Source of the DNA: Bdellovibrionales bacterium GWA2_49_15
GTDB taxonomy: Bacteria; Bdellovibrionota; Bacteriovoracia; Bacteriovoracales; Bacteriovoracaceae
Length of the DNA stretch: 64,000 nt
Assembly (NCBI GenBank): GCA_001769855.1
Contig: MEPP01000023.1
Span: forward strand, 11,978 to 75,977
Reading direction: 5' to 3'
The notes beneath the pieces are model-generated. The model saw only the letters and a list, made by a program, of their open reading frames with translations, did not search any database and was not told where the DNA came from. Of the stretch, positions 1-8,153 are shown in pieces (position 1 is the first letter of the stretch; each line of letters opens with the position of its first letter). A program made the position numbers and the translations under genes.

Positions 1-643
1 AACCGATGCGGGGGTTCATTCTCTAGGACAAGTGGCCCGCCTGGGAATTCCCGTGCTGATTCCGCCGGAAGGGCTTAAGAAGGGGCTCAATTCTGTTTTG
101 CCAGACGATATTAGGGTCAAAGAAATTGAGACTTGTGACGAACACTTTCATCCCCAATATCATGCCATGTGGAAAACTTACTACTATCTCTTTACCAGCA
201 AGGAAGTCACCGCCTTTAATTGTGAATTCGTTTCCTCCGCTTACACCGATATTGATTTCAAAAAGGTGCCCGAAGCCTTGTCCCTTTTTAAAGGCACCCA
301 TGATTTCAAACGTTATCAGTGCACTGGAACTCCCATAAAAAATACAGTTCGCGAGATGTTTGATCTCCAGTTTTATGCTGAGGTTCCGACCGAGCTGGGG
401 CTGCCGGATTGGCCGGGTGTGATGGCCTTTAAAGTCACGGGCTCGGGATTTTTGAAGCAGATGGTGCGTTTGATGGCCGGCACTGTTTTCGAGTATTCCA
501 GAGGAAAATTGACTCTCGATCGCATTAAAAATTCATTGGAGGCGGTCGCGCCTTCACCGCAAGAAAAACTGCACCTGGCCCCCGTAGCACCTCCCCAGGG
601 CCTTTATCTCTTTGAAGTAGGCTATCGTCCCCTTGCGCGTTGA
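1..643 (+). CDS. truA: tRNA pseudouridine synthase A (5' end cut by window)
   Basis: TruA isomerises U38-U40 of the tRNA anticodon arm to pseudouridine in the cytoplasm. The frame is already open at base 2 and begins with TDAGVHS followed by GQVA, the conserved TruA block holding the catalytic Asp (codon 5-7). The start codon and roughly the first 50-60 residues therefore lie upstream of the window. Further family-like segments are FKGTHDF (near 280-300) and GSGFLKQMVRLMAGT (near 440-485). The gene ends with TGA at 641-643, which overlaps the -35 box of the tig promoter. Identity is firm; only the missing N-terminus is uncertain. Confidence 0.95.
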   Translation, partial: TDAGVHSLGQVARLGIPVLIPPEGLKKGLNSVLPDDIRVKEIETCDEHFHPQYHAMWKTYYYLFTSKEVTAFNCEFVSSAYTDIDFKKVPEALSLFKGTHDFKRYQCTGTPIKNTVREMFDLQFYAEVPTELGLPDWPGVMAFKVTGSGFLKQMVRLMAGTVFEYSRGKLTLDRIKNSLEAVAPSPQEKLHLAPVAPPQGLYLFEVGYRPLAR

Positions 644-668
644 CAATATTGCAGGGGCCAGTTATGCT
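640..668 (+). promoter_or_regulatory. Sigma-70-type promoter for tig
   Basis: TTGACA at 640-645, a 17-base spacer, and TATGCT at 663-668. The -35 is a perfect consensus and sits on the last base of the final truA codon plus its TGA stop. A transcript would start near 675 and carry a leader of about 45 bases before tig. This is a sequence match only. Confidence 0.75.
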
Positions 669-718
669 CTGCGAATAATTCACAATAACACCCAGCGTCA
701 CAAGAAAGGAAATGCCTT

Positions 719-2002
719 ATGTCTTACATTGTCGAAACGTTAAATGGTTGCACAAAAAAATTCGTGTTCAATTTTGAAACGATTGATCTCAGCACCGAGA
801 TCAAAAATGCCATGATTCGAAAACAGAAGACTGTCAGTTTTAAGGGTTTTCGCGCCGGGAAAGCTCCGCTGGCCATGGTGGAGCAGATGTATGGGCCGCA
901 AATGGAGCATGAGGCGCTTAATCAATTTGTGCAGACACAATTTTTTGACGCTGTTGAAAAGGAAAAAGTGAGAGTCGTTGGCTACCCATCCTTCGAGAAT
1001 ATGAAATATAACAAAGGTAAAAGTGCAAGCTTCGATGCCATCGTGGAAGTTTTTCCTGAGGTCACGTTGAAAGACTATTCCAGCTACGCCTTTAAAAAAG
1101 ATGCCGTGACGGTAACTGATGAGGACATTGAGGCACTGAAGAAGAATTTCCTATCTTCCAAGGCCGAGATGGTTGAGGTGAAAGAGACTGAAACGAAGCT
1201 CGACAAGGGACTTTTTGCCGTTATTAATTTTGAGGGTGAGAAAGAAAATGGCGAGCGCCCGGATAACATGAAGGCCACCGAGTATCTCCTTGAAATTGGC
1301 AATGGTTCCTTTATTCCAGGCTTTGAAGAAGGTCTTTGTGGAATGAAAAAAGGTGAAAAGCGCACCCTGAACCTAGAGTTCCCAAAAGAATATCAGGTAC
1401 CTGATTTGCAAGGGATGAAGGTGAAGTTTTTTGTTGAGCTATTGGAAATTAAAGAAAGGAAGCTCCCTGAATTCAAAGATGAGATGGTGAAAGAGTTAGG
1501 CTTTGAATCAACTGAAGATTTTGTCACAAAAAATAAGGCATCTCTAAAAATCCAAAAAGAAAAACAAAGCGTGCAGAAGTTGCACCAGGAAATTTTAGAT
1601 AAGTTTGTCGCCGACAATAAGTTCGAAGTTCCCAATGCACTTGTTCATCAGCAAGAGGACCATCTGAAAGAGGAGTTGCGCGGGAACCTTAAGTCCCAAG
1701 GATTCAGTGACGACATGATGGAAGAGTACTTTCATAAGTGGCACGCCGACCTTCATACGAAGTCAGAGTTTCAAGTACGAAGTGCCCTTATCCTGGATGC
1801 CTTAGGCAAGAAATTTAATGTTGAAGTCACGGAGCAAGATATTGCCGTGAAATATGAGGAGATGGCCAAGACCACTGGCATGGATGTAGAGCAAATAAGC
1901 AAATTCTACAATTCAAATGCCAAGGCCAAAAACAACATTAGCTTTGCCATTCGAGAGGAAAAAACCTTTGAACAACTTGGTAAGGAAATTAAAATTTCTT
2001 AA
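719..2002 (+). CDS. tig: Trigger factor (ribosome-associated chaperone and prolyl isomerase)
   Basis: Trigger factor binds at the ribosome exit tunnel and shields nascent chains. The 427-residue length is typical. The N-terminal ribosome-binding domain carries GFRAGKAP at residues 43-50, the same place as the GFRxGxxP signature of E. coli Tig. An FKBP-like PPIase domain follows (about 165-245, with FINFEGE- and GFEEGLCGM-like segments), then a long helical C-terminal substrate-binding domain. An AAGGA ribosome site at 705-709 precedes the ATG by 9 bases. The gene converges on hisC and the two coding ends overlap by 14 bases (1989-2002), so no separate terminator can lie between them. No ClpP/ClpX genes follow, unlike the common tig-clpP-clpX order. 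Confidence 0.96.
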   Translation: MSYIVETLNGCTKKFVFNFETIDLSTEIKNAMIRKQKTVSFKGFRAGKAPLAMVEQMYGPQMEHEALNQFVQTQFFDAVEKEKVRVVGYPSFENMKYNKGKSASFDAIVEVFPEVTLKDYSSYAFKKDAVTVTDEDIEALKKNFLSSKAEMVEVKETETKLDKGLFAVINFEGEKENGERPDNMKATEYLLEIGNGSFIPGFEEGLCGMKKGEKRTLNLEFPKEYQVPDLQGMKVKFFVELLEIKERKLPEFKDEMVKELGFESTEDFVTKNKASLKIQKEKQSVQKLHQEILDKFVADNKFEVPNALVHQQEDHLKEELRGNLKSQGFSDDMMEEYFHKWHADLHTKSEFQVRSALILDALGKKFNVEVTEQDIAVKYEEMAKTTGMDVEQISKFYNSNAKAKNNISFAIREEKTFEQLGKEIKIS

Positions 2003-3101
2003 TTAGTCCTGTTCTTAGCGCCTCAGAGAAATGTTGCATTTCTTCTTTTGTTCCAAGCGAAACTCGCAGGAATTCAGGCATCTCATTTTTATCCAAAGGC
2101 CGGACGATGACGCCGCAGTTGAGCAGATGCTCGTGAAGGCGTTTGGCGTTTTCCGCTGATTTCATGTCGAAGGTTATAAAATTCGCCACTGACGGAATGA
2201 AACCAATCCCCATTTGGGTGAGTAGGTGGATCGTCTCTTGATAACGATCCTGATTATTCTGAAGCGTGACTGCCAGATGATCAGCATCGTGAAGGGCGCC
2301 TAAGGCCGCCAGCTGGGCCAGAGAATTCGGTTCAAAAGGTAATTTTACCTTAGCGATATTGGTAATCAAATCTTCATGGGCAAAACCATAGCCGATACGA
2401 ATTCCAGAGAGGCCGTAAGCCTTTGAAAAAGTGCGGAGGGTAATGACATTATCGTAACGATAATCCATTGAATCCGGATAATCCTTTTGGGTGTGAACAA
2501 ATTCAAAGTAGGCCTCGTCTAAAATAACCAGAATATGCTCGGGAACTTTTGACATAAAGTAGTCAAATTCTTGTTTCGAAATATAGGTTCCCGTCGGGTT
2601 ATTGGGGTTTGCGATATAGATAATTTTGGTTTTTTCCGTGATGTTTTCCACCAATCGTGGAATGTCATATTTAAAGTCTGCCGAGAGTGGAATGGTCTTG
2701 AGTTTGGCCCCCACACTTCGGGCCAAAACCATGAAGCCGATAAATGTTCTCTCAGAGGTAAGAACCTCCTCGTCCGGTGCCAAGAATGCACGTACGATAC
2801 AGGCCATTATACCCTCGGAGCCATTTCCGAGAATGATGTTCTCTTTTTTGAGCTTGAAAAGCTTAGAGAGCTCGGATTTCAACTGGTATCCGTGCATATC
2901 AGGATAGCGGTGCAGACTTTTGAGTCCAGTATTCAGCTCCTTTAATGCCAAAGGAGAGGGGCCAAGGGGGTTTTCGTTTGACCCAAGCTTTGAGATTCGG
3001 CTTAAGTTCTTCTCCCGCGCCAATTCTTCAATAGGCTTGCCGGCCTGATAGATCTCAAGGTGTCGGATATAGCTTGGGACTAATTCTTTTTTACTTTTCA
3101 C
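1989..3101 (-). CDS. hisC: Histidinol-phosphate aminotransferase-like PLP enzyme
   Basis: A class I/II PLP aminotransferase that converts imidazole-acetol phosphate plus glutamate to histidinol phosphate in histidine synthesis. It has 370 residues. Visible motifs are SNENPLGPS (41-49), NPNNPTG (165-171), LDEAYFEF (194-201) and TFSKAYGLSGIRIGYG (224-239) with PLP lysine K227. The ORF starts with GTG at 3101; I see no good ribosome site there, so the start is the least certain part. No other his genes are nearby. HisC-like enzymes may also act on aromatic amino acids, so the exact substrate is inferred. It is divergent from the EI24-like gene with only about 40 bases between the probable starts. 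Confidence 0.9.
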   Translation of the reverse strand: MKSKKELVPSYIRHLEIYQAGKPIEELAREKNLSRISKLGSNENPLGPSPLALKELNTGLKSLHRYPDMHGYQLKSELSKLFKLKKENIILGNGSEGIMACIVRAFLAPDEEVLTSERTFIGFMVLARSVGAKLKTIPLSADFKYDIPRLVENITEKTKIIYIANPNNPTGTYISKQEFDYFMSKVPEHILVILDEAYFEFVHTQKDYPDSMDYRYDNVITLRTFSKAYGLSGIRIGYGFAHEDLITNIAKVKLPFEPNSLAQLAALGALHDADHLAVTLQNNQDRYQETIHLLTQMGIGFIPSVANFITFDMKSAENAKRLHEHLLNCGVIVRPLDKNEMPEFLRVSLGTKEEMQHFSEALRTGLIKKF

Positions 3102-3141
3102 AAGACGTTAGAATACCATGAAGCACCAGGAGCTGTCATTT

Positions 3142-3861
3142 ATGAGACTGTTTTTTAAGTTATTTCCTCGTTTATTGCGAGATTCCGTCAAAATTCTGTT
3201 CACTGATTGGAAGGTTTTTTTACTCGCCATGATTCCATTGGTGCTGGGGATCTTTCTCTACGTTTATATGGGAAAAGTTCTTTTTGTCGATTTTTTAAAT
3301 TTCCTGCGGGCCCACGCGGAGACTTATTTAGGCAACGGCAAACTTAACGCCTCCATTTATTACATTGTCATGGCGCTGATGATCGTATGTTCCTATTTTA
3401 TCGTCGGCTGGACTTTTGTATTGTCAATTTCAATTCTGGCCGCTCCTTTTAATAGCTGGCTTAGTGGACGAGTCATTACATTAAAAGGGACAAATACTGA
3501 CACAAGACCGAAGCCAGGTTTTTTCTCACTGGTGTGGGGTGAACTCAAGAAAGTCACTGTCATTGTGATTCTCAGCCTTGGGGCCATGGTGCTTGCCTTT
3601 ATTCCCTTCGGTGCTCCCATTAGTTTTGTCCTTTCCGCCTTTCTCATTTCAATCAACTTCTTGGACTACCCCTGGAGCGTGCAGGACCTGAGTTGGAAGG
3701 AAATAATCAAAGAATTGAAAGGAAATACTCTAGTATACTTTTTGTCTGGGGCCGTTTTCTTCCTGGCCTTGGCAATTCCTTTGCTCAATCTTATGATGTA
3801 TCCACTGGCAGTTATTTTCTTCTCATGCCTGCAACTTGAGCTGAATTCAAAAAAGATATGA
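3142..3861 (+). CDS. EI24/CysZ-like multi-pass inner-membrane protein
   Basis: A hydrophobic protein with about five or six membrane segments (for example near residues 22-42, 70-95, 130-160 and 195-225). The spacing and the segment SILAAPFNSWLSGRV resemble the EI24 family, which includes the sulfate transporter CysZ; function here is not established. I prefer the ATG at 3142 because AGGAG at 3128-3132 lies 9 bases upstream. An in-frame ATG at 3118 would add eight residues but has no ribosome site. The stop overlaps the next start (ATGA at 3858-3861), so it is translationally coupled to the GT9-like gene. Confidence 0.7.
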   Translation: MRLFFKLFPRLLRDSVKILFTDWKVFLLAMIPLVLGIFLYVYMGKVLFVDFLNFLRAHAETYLGNGKLNASIYYIVMALMIVCSYFIVGWTFVLSISILAAPFNSWLSGRVITLKGTNTDTRPKPGFFSLVWGELKKVTVIVILSLGAMVLAFIPFGAPISFVLSAFLISINFLDYPWSVQDLSWKEIIKELKGNTLVYFLSGAVFFLALAIPLLNLMMYPLAVIFFSCLQLELNSKKI

Positions 3862-4829
3862 AGAAAGTTTTGGTCCATGGTTCGTCGAGTGTAGAGCAGC
3901 TCATTTTGAGTTTTCCCGCATTACATGCTTTAAAAAAAGAATCTACGGATGATGAGATCTATTTGGCGGTTTTTGAGCATACTAAGGAAGCGGTGAAATT
4001 TCTCGCCTTGGATGTGAAGCCAATTTTTCTGCCTGAGAAATACGGAAATATTTTTGATGCTCATCGTTTTGCCGCTAATCTTAAATCTCTTGCGAATGTA
4101 GATTGTTTTTTAGATTTTGAATCATCGATGACCTCGGCCTTTGCCGGCTATAATTTAAAAAGTCCGGTGAGGATAGGATTAAAGAAGGGTGCGGCGAAGT
4201 ATCTGCGTGGCGAGAATATTTCGAGATACGATTTTTATGATACCGCCGCCGTTGGTTTGGTGGAGCAATATTTAAAAAAACCGCTTCATGAGATGAAGGT
4301 AATGGCCTCGGGCAAAAAACCGATTGCTGTGGATGATATTTTTATAAAGGAAGAGTTTGTCCCGGACTATCTGTTGATCGTCTTGAATGAGCTCTCTTTT
4401 CTTAATCAACATGCCGCTTTTTTTCGTTCTCTTTTTGATGGGATTGAAAACACCACGATTCGTATTGTCTATTGTGACCGAGGTGATTTAACCCTGCAGT
4501 TAAATGAGATTCGCGATCTGCATGCTGCTTATAATTCTACCAATAAATATGAATATGGTTTTGTGAGTGATCACACCTTTCTGATAAACCAGATCATTCA
4601 AAGCAAAGGCGTGATTACGGAGAAAACTTGGCACTCCTTAATTTGCTCTTACTATGGAATAACCTCATTTTCATTAGAGGGGGTTTGGCCGATGCTTTCC
4701 CAGTATTTCGTTGCCGAGATGCATTCTTTTGAGATTAGAGGCAAAGAAGAAATAAAGATGATTGGCAAAGATGGCGAAATGGCGGTCAGTACTTTTGTTG
4801 ATTTTATGCACGAGCGGTTTAAAATATAA
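3858..4829 (+). CDS. Glycosyltransferase family 9 (heptosyltransferase)-like protein
   Basis: A 323-residue cytoplasmic protein with the two-lobed pattern of heptosyltransferase-like GT9 proteins: an N-terminal KVLVHGSSSVEQLILSFPAL segment where the family usually has RxGxxGDxxxxxP, RIGLKKG near residue 105, and a C-terminal half ending in a nucleotide-sugar-site-like region. The N-terminal motif is degenerate and the usual donor-binding signature is weak. It could therefore be a diverged or non-catalytic member, and acceptor and donor are unknown. It is coupled to the EI24-like gene by a 4-base overlap and is followed at once by a strong hairpin terminator. Confidence 0.6.
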   Translation: MKKVLVHGSSSVEQLILSFPALHALKKESTDDEIYLAVFEHTKEAVKFLALDVKPIFLPEKYGNIFDAHRFAANLKSLANVDCFLDFESSMTSAFAGYNLKSPVRIGLKKGAAKYLRGENISRYDFYDTAAVGLVEQYLKKPLHEMKVMASGKKPIAVDDIFIKEEFVPDYLLIVLNELSFLNQHAAFFRSLFDGIENTTIRIVYCDRGDLTLQLNEIRDLHAAYNSTNKYEYGFVSDHTFLINQIIQSKGVITEKTWHSLICSYYGITSFSLEGVWPMLSQYFVAEMHSFEIRGKEEIKMIGKDGEMAVSTFVDFMHERFKI

Positions 4830-4830
4830 A

Positions 4831-4850
4831 GGGGCCCGGTTAAGGGCCCC
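4831..4850. terminator. Bidirectional hairpin terminator
   Basis: GGGGCCC at 4831-4837 pairs perfectly with GGGCCCC at 4844-4850 around a 6-base loop. It lies one base after the GT9-like stop and 26 bases past the stop of the minus-strand secreted protein. Read on the minus strand the stem is followed by a T-rich tract, so it fits best as terminator for the 4877-6976 gene; the plus side lacks a clear T run. Confidence 0.75.
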
Positions 4851-4876
4851 CTGTCATTAGAGCATCTGCTTAAAAC

Positions 4877-6976
4877 TTATTTCAACTTTTTGTTTTTGGC
4901 AAATACGCGGACGAGGTTCGTGTAATGGCTTTTCTTCGGAGCGATACCAAGGAATGATTTAAATTTACTTCTTTCCTTGATGACCACTTTGGCCAAAGTA
5001 TCATAACGATCTTTTGATACTTCAGTCTGAGTTCCAGCGCGGAAGTTGCGAGCAAGTTTTCCAACGATGGTTGATTCAGGGTCTTTGCGGTACATGTTTT
5101 TGCCGCCTCGTGAGCTGTTCTTGTCAACTTCAGAGGAGTTCCATGAAGCGACGAGCTTGCGAACTTCTTCAACTCGTTCATTAGAACCAATGCCTGAAGG
5201 TACAGTTCCCTTATCATTGGCCAACTGGTCGAAGTAAGAGACAAGGTCTTCGACGCGATTTCCTGAGCCCAGAACGATCTCTCTTGTATCAAGAACGCTG
5301 TCGTTATGCTTCAAGGTAACAAGGGCGGTCGCTTGAGAGGTGATCAATTCCAAAGGATCAAGTCCTGTGAATGAAAGGATGATTCGTTGAGAACCACCGG
5401 CAGCAATTTGTCCGGCAACTTCAGTATAAGTCTTGCCTTTCAGTTTGAGTTCCGCTGAGACAACGCCTGGAGTAGCAACGGTTGCCAAGTTCTCGGCATC
5501 GATTGAAATTTGTCCCATTCCTTTGAAGATGTTCAAAGATTGGTTGGCTCCGCGAATTTCAACAAGACGGTTTACCACTTGTCCGTACGTGTCCTTTATT
5601 CCGTTAACATTCAAAGTAAGTTGTGCTGTCTCTCTTGGAGAGAGGCGCGGATCAATCTGTCCAATCAGCTCTGTCGTAACTTGAGCGGCAGTTAAAGCGG
5701 CAATTTGCAGATTGTCGATCACTCTGCCGTTTTGCACGTTGCCTGCTACGGATACATTCAATCCAGTACCACGGCCACCGGCATTGGTGATCTTGAAAAT
5801 AACACCGAACTCTTCCCCAGGTTGAATAATACCGTCATTGTCTTTACCGAAGATATCCACGAAATCGATGCTAAGTTTTGGATTGGTTGCATAATCTTCA
5901 AATGTTCTGCTGAAGTCATTTCTGTATGAAGATTCGAAAGCGCCACGGTATGAGCTACGTGAACTCTCTTTGAATTTCACATCGAAGGCCTTGGCGAGAC
6001 CTTTCGTTTGGGCAATTCGTTTACCAATTTGAACGCCAAGTGACTCACCTTGCAACTGTCCCATTTCAATACTTTGATTGAAATTAACTGAGAAGTAGAA
6101 ACTTACGTAATATTGATAAGTTTTAACGAATGATTCCCTAAAGATATCAACCAGTTTTTTTCCGGTAGCTGGGTCAATGGGAGCTGCTGGATCGGTGGCC
6201 AAGCGGTCATAGCCAATTACGTTCTGGTCATTTGAGCGTTTGATCCATGTTTCAAGAGCGACAGGGCCCTCATCCCAGTACTTTGTTTCAAAGCGATAGG
6301 TGCCGTCAGAGAACCAATAATGAAAAGGTGAGCGTTCTGTACGGTCGCGAAGAAGTGTATCTGAAAAACTTCCGTAAATTGGAATTTGTCCTAAGTTACT
6401 ATCTTCTTTTAAAATTCCTTCGACAGTCGGAATTTGACCGATATATTTTGCATAGGCTCCGTTCTCACCTTCATAGGAGGTGGCAGGAATCAAAATATCT
6501 TTTGAAGGGAATTTCCCTGTATTAATAGCGGCATGAAAACGGTTGCGGGCCTCTTGACCACCGCGAACTTGTCCGTCGCTCGATCCTGCGGTGATACCGG
6601 CTTGAATTCCCCGTTGGAGATGGCCGTCTAATGTACCAACCATGCGGGCGCCTTCTTCCATAACGGTTGCATTGTCGATATTGGCGTTCACTGATTTATA
6701 GAGTCCCCAGGAATAACCACGGAGGTAGCCTTCAAGTTTACCTTCCTGACTACCAAACCGAGAGGCAAAGGACTTAGCTGAATCATGAGCGTTATCACAG
6801 GCCTTATAAGCGTCGATGCCGGTGTATTGCTCACAAATCTTGTACTGTGATGGTTCTTGGTAAATAAAGTTGTAGTCAACACGAGGGCCATCATACCCAA
6901 CTGCGAATACGGCCGGAGCATTTAACAAGAGCGCGGCCAACGCCAGCTTGTTTTGAAGTGAAATCGACTTTTTCAT
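4877..6976 (-). CDS. Large secreted protein of unknown function with a CARDB-like region
   Basis: I do not recognise this 699-residue protein. The start is the ATG at 6976, preceded by AGAGGAG, giving a signal peptide (MKKSISLQNK..., cleavage after AVFA). Residues 75-140 are glycine-rich with glycines every 4 or so positions (EGKLEGYLRGYSWG, then LDGHLQRGIQAGITAG), suggesting packed amphipathic helices. Near 379-390 the segment DNDGIIQPGEEFG resembles the calcium-binding loop that often opens CARDB/Ig-like adhesion domains, and the next 170 residues look like two beta-sandwich repeats. It probably works in the periplasm or outside the cell. It is monocistronic, with a terminator at 4831-4850. 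Confidence 0.85.
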   Translation of the reverse strand: MKKSISLQNKLALAALLLNAPAVFAVGYDGPRVDYNFIYQEPSQYKICEQYTGIDAYKACDNAHDSAKSFASRFGSQEGKLEGYLRGYSWGLYKSVNANIDNATVMEEGARMVGTLDGHLQRGIQAGITAGSSDGQVRGGQEARNRFHAAINTGKFPSKDILIPATSYEGENGAYAKYIGQIPTVEGILKEDSNLGQIPIYGSFSDTLLRDRTERSPFHYWFSDGTYRFETKYWDEGPVALETWIKRSNDQNVIGYDRLATDPAAPIDPATGKKLVDIFRESFVKTYQYYVSFYFSVNFNQSIEMGQLQGESLGVQIGKRIAQTKGLAKAFDVKFKESSRSSYRGAFESSYRNDFSRTFEDYATNPKLSIDFVDIFGKDNDGIIQPGEEFGVIFKITNAGGRGTGLNVSVAGNVQNGRVIDNLQIAALTAAQVTTELIGQIDPRLSPRETAQLTLNVNGIKDTYGQVVNRLVEIRGANQSLNIFKGMGQISIDAENLATVATPGVVSAELKLKGKTYTEVAGQIAAGGSQRIILSFTGLDPLELITSQATALVTLKHNDSVLDTREIVLGSGNRVEDLVSYFDQLANDKGTVPSGIGSNERVEEVRKLVASWNSSEVDKNSSRGGKNMYRKDPESTIVGKLARNFRAGTQTEVSKDRYDTLAKVVIKERSKFKSFLGIAPKKSHYTNLVRVFAKNKKLK

Positions 6977-7190
6977 AGTTTCTCCTCTCCCCAATAAATG
7001 ATTACGAGCTTTATACCACGCGTTATCTTGCTGTTATCAAAAACCTGCAAACTCTGAAATTTTTTCTCAAATGGCCCCTTGAGCTGGGGTCATTTTCCAT
7101 AGTTTTGCTTGCTTCATGACAAACAGGGAGCCATTAAGCAAATCCTGGGCCAATTAATCCAATGGTTTTAGGGGGTTACTAGTGTCAATT

Positions 7191-7227
7191 TGGCCACTTC
7201 TTGGAATGGCCGGGGTCAAAGTGGCCA
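7191..7227. promoter_or_regulatory. Inverted repeat, possible operator for the nag operon
   Basis: TGGCCACTT (7191-7199) and AAGTGGCCA (7219-7227) are perfect 9-base inverted repeats 19 bases apart, just upstream of the predicted -35 of the nagK-like gene. The placement suits a dimeric repressor or activator of amino-sugar genes. No regulator gene is adjacent, so this is inference from symmetry and position. Confidence 0.4.
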
Positions 7228-7234
7228 TAACCTA

Positions 7235-7264
7235 TTGATATTGCATTGTGCGATGGGCTAAATT
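7235..7264 (+). promoter_or_regulatory. Possible promoter of the nag operon
   Basis: TTGATA (7235-7240) and TAAATT (7259-7264) with an 18-base spacer. The transcript would start near 7271, leaving only about 10 bases before the ATG at 7281. This agrees with the lack of an obvious ribosome site and hints at a very short leader. Confidence 0.4.
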
Positions 7265-7280
7265 CGGTTAAAATCAAAGC

Positions 7281-8153
7281 ATGATTAAGTATTTTCTAGG
7301 TATTGATGGAGGAGGAAGCGGAACTCGCATCGTCGTCTCCGGCCTGGATAAAAAAATTTTAGCTGAGGCCCATGGGGCCCCCTCGGCCTTGGGCCAAGGT
7401 ATCGAAGAATCTTGGCGAGCCATCATGCAGGTATCGCATGTTTGTCTGTCGCGGATATCTTCCTCGCCCATCTCATTAAGTGAATGTGCCATGGGTGTAG
7501 GAATCTCAGGGGCCAATAATCCTCTCTGGAAAACGGAATTTTTGCAGCAAAATCCTGGCCTGGGTTTCATCCTCGTTGATACCGACGGATTTACAACCTT
7601 GCTCGGCGCTCATGGCGGCAAACCAGGCTGCGTGATTGCCATTGGCACTGGCATCGTGGGGGTGGCCTTACTCCCCAACGGAGAAAGGCGAACGGTGGGT
7701 GGCTGGGGTTTTCCTTCAGGTGATGAGGCCAGCGGAAGTTGGTTTGGCCTCAATGCCGCCAATTATGCCCAACGGGTTCTCGACGGACGCGCCAGGGGAG
7801 GTGCGTTCTCAAAGGATATTTTGAAATTTTGCGGTTCGACCCCCGAAGGTTTTGTCGCCTGGTTGGGAGAGGCACAGCAGTTTGAGTACGCCAAACTTGC
7901 ACCTTTGGTTTTTAAGCACGCTAAACACGATAGACGCGCGAAGAGATTATTGGTGGAAGCGGTCGAGAATATTATTCTCATGAGTAAGGCCCTCGATCCC
8001 ACTGGCAAACTGCCCTTGGCCTTGTGTGGTCGAATCGGTGAGGCGATTTTGCCTCACCTTTCCGGGCAGTTTAAAAAACGGGTACATAAAGCATTACACA
8101 ATTCAGCTTTTGGAGCGCTTGAGATGATATTTCAGAAAAAGGATTTATTATGA
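7281..8153 (+). CDS. BadF/BadG/NagK-type amino-sugar kinase
   Basis: A 290-residue ASKHA-fold kinase of the BadF/BadG/BcrA/BcrD ATPase family. The phosphate-1 motif GIDGGGSGT is at residues 6-14, DTDGFTTLLGAHGG (about 97-110) fits the catalytic Asp region, and AIGTGIVGVAL plus GGWGFPSGDEASGSW fit the phosphate-2/adenosine region. With nagA directly downstream the likely substrate is N-acetylglucosamine, possibly also N-acetylmuramic acid, giving the 6-phosphate in the cytoplasm. It is first in a four-gene coupled operon and its stop overlaps the nagA start (ATGA, 8150-8153). A sugar-specific name would need assay data. Confidence 0.85.
   Translation: MIKYFLGIDGGGSGTRIVVSGLDKKILAEAHGAPSALGQGIEESWRAIMQVSHVCLSRISSSPISLSECAMGVGISGANNPLWKTEFLQQNPGLGFILVDTDGFTTLLGAHGGKPGCVIAIGTGIVGVALLPNGERRTVGGWGFPSGDEASGSWFGLNAANYAQRVLDGRARGGAFSKDILKFCGSTPEGFVAWLGEAQQFEYAKLAPLVFKHAKHDRRAKRLLVEAVENIILMSKALDPTGKLPLALCGRIGEAILPHLSGQFKKRVHKALHNSAFGALEMIFQKKDLL

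Larger units (their letters stand above)
6977..7280. other. Intergenic region between the divergent secreted-protein gene and the nag operon
   Basis: About 300 bases with no convincing gene. It must hold both divergent promoters. A hairpin TGGCCCC (7072-7078) / GGGGTCA (7086-7092, one G-T pair) and a separate inverted repeat at 7191-7227 are visible. On the minus strand a TATAAA-type -10 lies upstream of the secreted-protein gene with a poorly spaced TTGATA -35. Confidence 0.6.
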
